From Cytophagaceae bacterium (lineage in GTDB: Bacteria > Bacteroidota > Bacteroidia > Cytophagales > Spirosomataceae), in the NCBI GenBank assembly GCA_027485075.1, contig JAIXRT010000176.1:1-16481 (forward strand): DNA of 16,481 bases, written 5' to 3'. The notes beneath the pieces were generated by a model. The model saw nothing but the letters and a program-made list of their open reading frames with translations. It was not told the DNA's origin and did not search any database. Below, in pieces: positions 6,984 to 12,670 of the stretch (its first letter is position 1; every line of letters starts with the position of its first letter). The position numbers and the translations under genes were made by a program.

Positions 6984-7820
6984 ATGAAAATCAAAATTTT
7001 ACTCTTGGCCCTGGTGGTCAGCTTGCCTACTTTGGCACAAAAATTATACACCTATCCGATTGGAGTTCAGGCCTATACCTTCCGAAAGCATTTCCCGACG
7101 AGCACGGAAAAAACGTTAGACATTATCAAAAACATGGGCATTACGGAACTGGAAGGTGGTGCGCCTAAAGGATATACGCCAGAACAATTCAAGCAATTAT
7201 GTACGGATCGTGGCATCAGCATTCCATCTACAGGAGTAGATTATAATGAACTTGCGAACCCCCAAGCAGCGGTAGAACGCGCCAAAATCCTTGGGGCAAA
7301 ATTTGTCATGTGTGCGTGGATTCCGCATAAAGGCACCGACTTCACCTTGGAGGATGCGCAAAAGGCGGTGGCGCTTTTTAATTCAGCGGGAAAAGTGTTC
7401 AAGGAGAATGGCATTACGTTTTGCTACCATGATCACGGCTATGAGTTTCATGCTTATGAGGATGGCACGTTGATGGATTATATCATTAAGAACACAAATC
7501 CTGAGTATGTTTCCTTTGAAATGGATGTGCTTTGGACCATGCATGGCGGCGGCGCTGATATGCCGGTGAAATTATTGAAGAAGTATCCAAACCGCTGGAA
7601 ATTAATGCACGTAAAAGATTTGCGTAAAGGAGTGGTCGGTAATTTGACAGGTGGTACACCTGCAGAAAATGATGTTCCGGTGGGAACGGGTCAGGGTAAT
7701 TGGAAAGCCATTATCAAATTGGCCAAGAAAAATGGCATTGAGCATTGCTTTATAGAGGATGAAAGTGAGAAAGAATTGGAATTTGTTCCGTTGAGCATCC
7801 ACTATTTGAAAAGCTTGTAA
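6984..7820 (+). CDS. Exported sugar phosphate isomerase/epimerase-like TIM-barrel protein
   Basis: A 278-residue xylose-isomerase-like TIM barrel (AP endonuclease 2 superfamily) preceded by a Sec signal peptide (MKIKILLLALVVSLPTLAQ). Likely divalent-metal ligands and active-site residues are visible: ELEGG (Glu57), CYHDHGYEF (His149/His151), FEMDVLW (Glu179/Asp181), LMHVKD (His209) and CFIEDE (Glu258). These enzymes isomerise or epimerise free sugars or act on inositol or keto-sugars. Secreted Bacteroidota members in some loci act on 3-keto-glycosides, but no dehydrogenase partner is seen here, so the substrate is open. The start at 6984 is chosen because it begins the signal peptide; the frame is open 153 bp further upstream, but that extension runs antisense into the pentapeptide gene and has no protein-like character. 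The GH32 gene follows on the same strand after a promoter and a hairpin. Confidence 0.85.
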   Translation: MKIKILLLALVVSLPTLAQKLYTYPIGVQAYTFRKHFPTSTEKTLDIIKNMGITELEGGAPKGYTPEQFKQLCTDRGISIPSTGVDYNELANPQAAVERAKILGAKFVMCAWIPHKGTDFTLEDAQKAVALFNSAGKVFKENGITFCYHDHGYEFHAYEDGTLMDYIIKNTNPEYVSFEMDVLWTMHGGGADMPVKLLKKYPNRWKLMHVKDLRKGVVGNLTGGTPAENDVPVGTGQGNWKAIIKLAKKNGIEHCFIEDESEKELEFVPLSIHYLKSL

Positions 7821-7837
7821 TTAATTCTTTACTTTTG
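7805..7837 (+). promoter_or_regulatory. Promoter of the GH32 gene, inside the end of the upstream gene
   Basis: TTTG (7805-7808), a 21-bp spacer and TACTTTTG (7830-7837) match the Bacteroidota -33/-7 consensus. The -33 part lies in the last codons of the isomerase-like gene. The predicted transcription start (about 7841-7843) falls inside the left arm of the hairpin at 7838-7869. Confidence 0.55.
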
Positions 7838-7874
7838 AAGGGTGGTCTCATAACACATGGGCCACCCTTTTTTT
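7838..7874 (+). terminator. Intrinsic terminator-like hairpin abutting the GH32 start codon
   Basis: AAGGGTGG (7838-7845) pairs perfectly with CCACCCTT (7862-7869), and the stem can grow by T-G, C-G and T-G pairs inward. Seven T residues (7868-7874) follow, partly shared with the stem, and end exactly at the ATG at 7875. It has the form of a rho-independent terminator for the isomerase-like gene, and it also forms the whole leader of the GH32 gene. Confidence 0.65.
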
Positions 7875-9296
7875 ATGAAAAAAATTATCCTTTTTTGCCT
7901 GCTAGCATATACCACTTTCGCGCAGGAACAACACCGCCCGCGTCTTCATTTCACCCCATCGAGTATGTGGATGAACGATCCCAATGGTTTGTTTTACGCA
8001 AATGGAACCTATCATCTGTATTACCAATACCATCCGCAAAGTACCGTTTGGGGGCCTATGCATTGGGGGCACGCGACAAGCACGGATTTGTTGCGCTGGA
8101 AACACCAGCCGATTGCTTTGTATCCGGATTCGCTTGGATTGATTTTTTCGGGTTCGGCTGTGGTTGATCGTCAAAATACGGCGGGTTTTGGCAAAGATGC
8201 TGTGGTAGCTATTTTCACATCGCACAATATGGAATGGGAGAAAGCGGGACGGATTGATCGCGAAAATCAAAGCATTGCATTTAGTAACGATCATGGATAT
8301 ACGTGGACTAAATTCGCGGGAAACCCTGTATTGAAAAATCCGGGTATCGCTGATTTTAGGGATCCTAATGTGTCTTGGTATGCCCCAGGAAACAAGTGGA
8401 TTATGGCGTTGGCTACGCAGGACCGCGAAACATTTTATTCATCGAAGGACTTGAAAACCTGGACGCGGGAAAGTGATTTTGGCGCGGGTTTTGGTGCGCA
8501 TGGTGGGGTTTGGGAGTGTCCGGATTTATTTTCGATGGAGGTAGACGGTCAAGAAAAATGGGTTTTGTTAGTGAGCATAAACCCGGGTGCACCAAACGGC
8601 GGCTCGGGGACACAGTATTTTGTTGGGGATTTTGATGGGCATCAGTTTGTGCCACAGGATACGGAAACGCGTTGGATTGATTATGGTCGGGATAATTACG
8701 CGGGAGTTACGTTTCACGAAACCGATAAGCGTCGGATATTTATGGGCTGGATGTCAAACTGGGATTATGCTACAGTCGTGCCTACGAAGTCTTGGCGCAG
8801 TGCCAATACGTTACCTCGGGATTTAGCTTTGAAAAATGTCAATGGTAAATATTTTTTGTCGTCCACCCCCATCGCTTTGCCTGTGGAGGCCACGAAAAAA
8901 TTAGCCGCTGGGAAATCAATGAAAGCTGCTTCTGCCTTGTTGCGCATTTCCGCAAAGGGGCAAACTGTTCAGGATTTTTCCATCGATTTAGCGAATGCCA
9001 AAGGCGAGCATGTGACCATCGGATACGAAAAGTCAACTAATCGTTATTTTGTGGATCGTCGGCAATCTGGAGATTTTTCTTTCAGTTCGAAGTTTTCAAG
9101 TCGCGATTATGCCCCTCGAATCAGCCAATCGGCTACCATAGATTTTCAAGTGATTACGGATGTAGCGTCTGCGGAAATGTTTGCGGATAGTGGGCTTACC
9201 ACCATGACCACAATTTACTTCCCTTCGGAGGAGTATAAGGTTGTTTCGGCGAAAGGAATTTCGGTGGATGTGGAGTCGGTGAAGCCTATTTTTTAG
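7875..9296 (+). CDS. Secreted glycoside hydrolase family 32 (levanase/inulinase/invertase type)
   Basis: A 473-residue GH32 enzyme with a Sec signal peptide (MKKIILFCLLAYTTFAQ). All three catalytic motifs are present in order: WMNDPNG with nucleophile Asp35, FRDPNV with the transition-state stabiliser Asp163, and WECPDLF with acid/base Glu214. They lie in the five-bladed propeller of about residues 20-330, followed by a C-terminal beta-sandwich. The family cleaves beta-fructosyl bonds in sucrose, inulin or levan by a retaining mechanism; the exact fructan cannot be told. No T9SS tail and no lipobox are seen, so it is probably periplasmic. The start at 7875 is preferred to the in-frame ATG at 7857 because the latter lies in the terminator stem and would add six residues before the signal peptide. 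No fructokinase, SusCD pair or fructose transporter is present in the window. Confidence 0.95.
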   Translation: MKKIILFCLLAYTTFAQEQHRPRLHFTPSSMWMNDPNGLFYANGTYHLYYQYHPQSTVWGPMHWGHATSTDLLRWKHQPIALYPDSLGLIFSGSAVVDRQNTAGFGKDAVVAIFTSHNMEWEKAGRIDRENQSIAFSNDHGYTWTKFAGNPVLKNPGIADFRDPNVSWYAPGNKWIMALATQDRETFYSSKDLKTWTRESDFGAGFGAHGGVWECPDLFSMEVDGQEKWVLLVSINPGAPNGGSGTQYFVGDFDGHQFVPQDTETRWIDYGRDNYAGVTFHETDKRRIFMGWMSNWDYATVVPTKSWRSANTLPRDLALKNVNGKYFLSSTPIALPVEATKKLAAGKSMKAASALLRISAKGQTVQDFSIDLANAKGEHVTIGYEKSTNRYFVDRRQSGDFSFSSKFSSRDYAPRISQSATIDFQVITDVASAEMFADSGLTTMTTIYFPSEEYKVVSAKGISVDVESVKPIF

Positions 9297-9307
9297 GCGC
9301 GTTTTTT
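9284..9307 (+). terminator. Possible terminator at the end of the GH32 gene
   Basis: GCCTA (9284-9288) pairs with TAGGC (9294-9298) around a five-T loop. The right arm includes the TAG stop, and GCG plus six T residues follow (9302-9307). The stem is only 5 bp and is not directly joined to the T run, so this is a weak call. Confidence 0.35.
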
Positions 9308-9329
9308 ATCAGTTTTTAGGCTGGAAAAG

Positions 9330-10637
9330 TCACTTCTCCCCCCTACCTTTGCCAAACCTTGGAGGATTGGCAAAGGTAAGTAGAACTTTCTTCCAGGTAT
9401 CTAAACGTCCGTCGATCGCAGAAGGATCATACGCAAGCCCTAACATATACGCCACAAGCGGATAAATATCGACATTTTCAAACGGCGGAATCCGCTTCCC
9501 TCTTTTGAGAGCGGGTCCCCACGCTTGGAAACTTGCTTGCATTTCGGGCAGGTGGTTATCAAACCCATGTTTCCCTTGATTTGTTGGGTAGCGACTTAAA
9601 TTGAAAACCCGTGGAAGCTTAGGTACGAGCAACATGGCTCCTAAGCGATTGTAACGATCATCTGTTGAGCGGTAATGCCAATGTTCCGGCGTTTCCGACA
9701 TTAAATACGTATCAAAATTTTGATTTTTTCTCAACGCTTCATAGGTGGAAGTGATGCGCGAAGGGTCTTTGGCGTGGACATGCAATAAAGCATCACCCGA
9801 AGGCACGCGAAAAGCCGCTGTATCAATCTCAGCTGGCAGTCCCATGGTATTTTTATTGTCGACCGTCATCATCCCATGATCCGAAACAAACACATAATTG
9901 ATGGGCAGTTTCAAGGGATCTAGCACAGCTTGCAAATCACGAATAGCTTGATCGACAAATTGTACGGATTTCTTAACCCGAGGATCATCTGGGCCAAATT
10001 CATGCGCATCATGGTCTACTTCAGGCAAATAAAACGTGATGAAATGTGGTCGTTTTTCGGCGGGTAGGCTCAGCCAGTCTTTCACCGATTGGATACGTTG
10101 CGCAATGGGGGTAACCTCATTATAAACGTAATAATAGCTGGGGCGCACACCTTGGATGTCGGCCTCTGAGGCGACCCAAAAGTTGCTTGCGGCCAATATA
10201 CCCTGTTTTTCTGCCAAAACCCATAGCGGAGTACCGCCATACCATTTGCCCTCACTCACCATTTTCTTATTCCCCATACTATATTCTTTACGGGTGGTCG
10301 GGTCATAAAATCGGTTATTTACTAAACCGTGATGCGCCGGATATAAGCCTGTCACCAGCGTATAGTGATTAGGGAAAGTCAAGGTCGGGTACGATGGAAT
10401 CATCGATGGGGCAGAAACACCAAAAGCCCGCATGGACTTTAAATTTTGAGCGTCATACTTATCTGCAAAATCTGAACGAAATCCATCCGCTGAAATTAAA
10501 ATTACATACGGTTTTGAAAGCTGATCAGGAGCATTCACTCGTCCTTCGACCCGATGTTGTGTGGTGTCTTGAGCGTAAATTTGGCAGGAAAGAAAGAGTA
10601 GGCTAGCGAGCCAACTTAATGATTTTTTCTTGTCCAT
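9330..10637 (-). CDS. Exported alkaline-phosphatase-superfamily nucleotide pyrophosphatase/phosphodiesterase (NPP type)
   Basis: A 435-residue protein with a signal peptide (MDKKKSLSWLASLLFLSC, probable cleavage near YAQ) and the two-metal site of the NPP family. Seen: ISADGFRSDF (Asp51), the nucleophile loop PTLTFPNHYTLVTG (Thr87), VNNRFYD (Asn108), PEVDHDAHEFGP (Asp208, His212), VSDHGM (Asp253, His254) and a late KHGFDNH histidine. NPP enzymes hydrolyse phosphodiester or pyrophosphate bonds of nucleotides or phospholipid head groups outside the cytoplasm. Its ATG lies 35 bp inside the end of the purple acid phosphatase gene in another frame. No alternative start exists before the signal peptide, so the overlap is probably real and the two genes are co-transcribed. 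There is no T9SS tail. A 12-bp inverted repeat lies in its last codons. Confidence 0.9.
   Translation of the reverse strand: MDKKKSLSWLASLLFLSCQIYAQDTTQHRVEGRVNAPDQLSKPYVILISADGFRSDFADKYDAQNLKSMRAFGVSAPSMIPSYPTLTFPNHYTLVTGLYPAHHGLVNNRFYDPTTRKEYSMGNKKMVSEGKWYGGTPLWVLAEKQGILAASNFWVASEADIQGVRPSYYYVYNEVTPIAQRIQSVKDWLSLPAEKRPHFITFYLPEVDHDAHEFGPDDPRVKKSVQFVDQAIRDLQAVLDPLKLPINYVFVSDHGMMTVDNKNTMGLPAEIDTAAFRVPSGDALLHVHAKDPSRITSTYEALRKNQNFDTYLMSETPEHWHYRSTDDRYNRLGAMLLVPKLPRVFNLSRYPTNQGKHGFDNHLPEMQASFQAWGPALKRGKRIPPFENVDIYPLVAYMLGLAYDPSAIDGRLDTWKKVLLTFANPPRFGKGRGEK
9344..9378. repeat. 12-bp perfect inverted repeat at the 3' end of the NPP gene
   Basis: TACCTTTGCCAA (9344-9355) and TTGGCAAAGGTA (9367-9378) are perfect complements around an 11-nt loop. 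No T run follows on either strand (on the - strand a G run follows), so it is not a standard terminator. Each arm starts with TACCTTTG, a match to the -7 consensus, reading outward-in on the + and - strands respectively. Confidence 0.7.
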
Positions 10638-12309
10638 TTAAATTTAGGTGAAGAATGTAACGTCCGGTAGGTAGTTCGGATAAGTTGACCTGGCTCAATT
10701 TTCCAGGTGACTCGATTTCCCGTAGCAAACGACCGTTAAAATCATAAATTTTTAGTTTTTCAAAGGCGTCATCAGGGAGCTCGTCGATGCCCAAAGGTGG
10801 CATCACATTAACCTGATAGTTTGTTTGAAAGCAATTTTGGGGGTCTTTAACCGTGAATTTTTGGGTCTCAATTGGGTTCTTTTGGATGGTCCGCGTTTTA
10901 TCTCCCGTATTCCAAACATATTCGCCTTGCCAAGGGGCAGTTAAGTTAACTAAACCTTGGTAATTCACCGTGACTACGGCAGGATCGGTCACGATTAAAT
11001 CTTTGAAAATGGTGAATTGATCCGTGATGGTTCCGTTTTCTGTCAGGAATTTGGCATCTAGACGTCCGCCCTCAATGTCAAAAATCATGGATCCTCCGAT
11101 GCCCGGTTGGCTCGTCTCCATCACCGGATGTGGTGCATTCGCACGCATGGCCCCCGTGGCTCCGCCTACACCATTCACAACATATACTACACCGTTGGAT
11201 GCATTGTTTGTTGAAAACATGTAGGGACACGAGTTAGCTGTCGCATTATATTTTCCAGAGCTTGTCTGTGTAAAATGAACAGCGGGATTAAATTCGGAGG
11301 CAACTCCGGTAAACCCTTTGATTGGCTTCGAGCGCTCATACACATGACTATGACCGTTTAAAACGATATCTACACCATATTTTTCAAGTACTGGAGTTAC
11401 CACTAATCGTGGTTGCGTTAGGTTTGACCAAACATCTGAATCGTAGGTACCTTTCGTATATGGTGGATGGTGGAAATAGACAATCTTCCAGCGCTGCTTG
11501 GTATTTTGCAGGTCATTGATTAGCCAAGCCATTTGTTCAGAACCTGGGTCAGTTAGTAGTTTTTCATCGCGGCCACGGGCAAACGAGTCTAGGCTAACAA
11601 AATGAACATTGCCATAATCAAAAGAATAGTAAGCTTCTGATCCGGACGGGACACCACCTAATTCTCCTTTTGTTGGTAGATTAAAAATTTGATAAAAGCC
11701 CATGTCTGGCCAGTCTTGTACATGCGGATATCCGCCGTAATCATGATTGCCAATCCCCATAAATAGGGGACTTTGGCGCATGAAAGTTCCTTTTTGATAC
11801 ACATCAAAGAAGTTGCTTTGTAAGCCACCATCTGAACCGCCATTGTAGGTATTGTCGCCAACGGTCATTAAAAAATTCGTGTAGGTAGCACCGTTATATT
11901 TCAGAAAGGCCTCATAAACGCGTTCTTGCGTCACTCCTGGATACATGTCACCAAGGGACCAAAAACGAAATTTTTCAGTTGATCCCACTGCGGGGGCTGA
12001 TTTAAAGAAGTAAGTGGAATCGCCTAACGTATTTGTACCGGTTTTAACTCGATAATAATAGGTTTTGCTAGCTGTGAGTGAGTCAATCAGAATAGTATGT
12101 TCTGTACTTGCATTACCCGTTTTTTTTGATCGCGTGAATGTTTTTGCATCCGTACCAATGCCAACTTCCGCATTTACAGGGCTGTCGGTCCTAAAACGAA
12201 TCGTCATCGTGGTTGGACCCGCCATTTGTAAATAGGGCCCTCGAGTGACTTTTTGTCCCCAGGCGTGCAAGGACACAATCATCATGAAGAAGATGAACCT
12301 GTTTTTCAT
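10603..12309 (-). CDS. Secreted purple acid phosphatase with T9SS type A C-terminal sorting domain
   Basis: A 568-residue protein with a signal peptide (MKNRFIFFMMIVSLHAWGQ), a fibronectin-like N-terminal domain (about 22-105, beginning VTRGPYLQMAGPTTMTIRF) and a metallophosphatase domain. Metal motifs: SLGDMYPG (Asp121), VGDNTY (Asp152, Tyr155), GIGNHDYG (Asn188, His189), YFHHPPY (His280) and NGHSHVYER (His320, His322). The usual GDxG first motif reads GDMY. The last ~65 residues (LKIYDFNGRLLRE ... LPTGRYILHLNLNGQ) match the T9SS type A tail, which directs export across the outer membrane to the surface or medium. The family hydrolyses phosphate monoesters with an Fe-containing two-metal centre. 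The start at 12309 is chosen over an ATG 60 bp upstream because it begins the signal peptide. The gene overlaps the downstream phosphodiesterase gene by 35 bp. Confidence 0.93.
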   Translation of the reverse strand: MKNRFIFFMMIVSLHAWGQKVTRGPYLQMAGPTTMTIRFRTDSPVNAEVGIGTDAKTFTRSKKTGNASTEHTILIDSLTASKTYYYRVKTGTNTLGDSTYFFKSAPAVGSTEKFRFWSLGDMYPGVTQERVYEAFLKYNGATYTNFLMTVGDNTYNGGSDGGLQSNFFDVYQKGTFMRQSPLFMGIGNHDYGGYPHVQDWPDMGFYQIFNLPTKGELGGVPSGSEAYYSFDYGNVHFVSLDSFARGRDEKLLTDPGSEQMAWLINDLQNTKQRWKIVYFHHPPYTKGTYDSDVWSNLTQPRLVVTPVLEKYGVDIVLNGHSHVYERSKPIKGFTGVASEFNPAVHFTQTSSGKYNATANSCPYMFSTNNASNGVVYVVNGVGGATGAMRANAPHPVMETSQPGIGGSMIFDIEGGRLDAKFLTENGTITDQFTIFKDLIVTDPAVVTVNYQGLVNLTAPWQGEYVWNTGDKTRTIQKNPIETQKFTVKDPQNCFQTNYQVNVMPPLGIDELPDDAFEKLKIYDFNGRLLREIESPGKLSQVNLSELPTGRYILHLNLNGQEKIIKLAR

Positions 12310-12380
12310 ATTAGGGTTTGTTAATGCGGAGTAAAAGTACTCAATGAAGGAATAGCTTGGACGAGCCACTATGAATAAAT

Positions 12381-12485
12381 TTACATGTTTGAATATATTC
12401 TGTTGCAGGATAGCCTAATTCGGATTTCAATTGGTAGACCAAGTCTCATCTATCGGAAAATCAAACTAAATCAAATTACATGTTT
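12381..12485 (+). repeat. Direct repeat TTACATGTTT, two copies
   Basis: TTACATGTTT occurs at 12381-12390 and again at 12476-12485, 95 bp apart, each with an AT-rich flank (AAATTTACATGTTTGAA and AAATTACATGTTTAAA). The ACATGT core is a palindrome, so each copy could be a dimeric protein binding site. Function is unknown. Confidence 0.45.
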
Positions 12486-12559
12486 AAACGTGCTTAATCC
12501 GACTTTCCATCAGCTTTAGATTAAAAATAGGTCATACATTTTTTGTCATATCGTTTATT

Positions 12560-12619
12560 AAGTGGTAATAATCAACCACTTACTAGATATTATCGCTAAC
12601 AACCTGATTATTATCACTT
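12560..12619. repeat. Nested inverted repeats upstream of the adhesin promoter
   Basis: AAGTGGTAATAATCA (12560-12574) and TGATTATTATCACTT (12605-12619) form a 15-bp inverted repeat with one mismatch that would be a G-U pair in RNA, around a 30-nt loop. The left arm also takes part in a second, perfect 8-bp inverted repeat, TAAGTGGT (12559-12566) with ACCACTTA (12575-12582). The two pairings exclude each other. The right arm runs into the putative -33 element at 12618. Confidence 0.7.
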
Positions 12620-12646
12620 TGTTTTCATTTTTATTTTATAATTTAG
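12618..12646 (+). promoter_or_regulatory. Probable promoter of the TSP3 adhesin operon
   Basis: TTTG (12618-12621), a 17-bp spacer and TAATTTAG (12639-12646) match the -33/-7 consensus with one mismatch in the -7 box. A start near 12652 would give a leader of about 20 nt to the ATG at 12671. The -33 box shares two bases with the inverted repeat arm. Confidence 0.42.
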
Positions 12647-12670
12647 CGACCTACTCTTAAACAATATTTT

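Larger units (their letters stand above)
12310..12670. other. 361-bp AT-rich divergent intergenic region
   Basis: It separates the purple acid phosphatase operon (minus strand) from the TSP3 adhesin operon (plus strand). It holds a direct repeat, nested inverted repeats and a probable promoter for the adhesin, listed separately. For the phosphatase side only a one-mismatch -7 box, TACTTTTA on the minus strand (12339-12332), was found, with no TTTG at the right distance. No small ORF with protein-like character was seen. Confidence 0.6.

Noticed and set aside
7902..8294. Minus-strand open frame of 130 codons inside the GH32 gene
   Set aside because: Antisense to a clear catalytic domain, with no recognisable protein features.
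12310..12369. 20-codon N-terminal extension of the purple acid phosphatase
   Set aside because: The signal peptide begins at the ATG at 12309; the extension has no signal-peptide logic and removes the leader.
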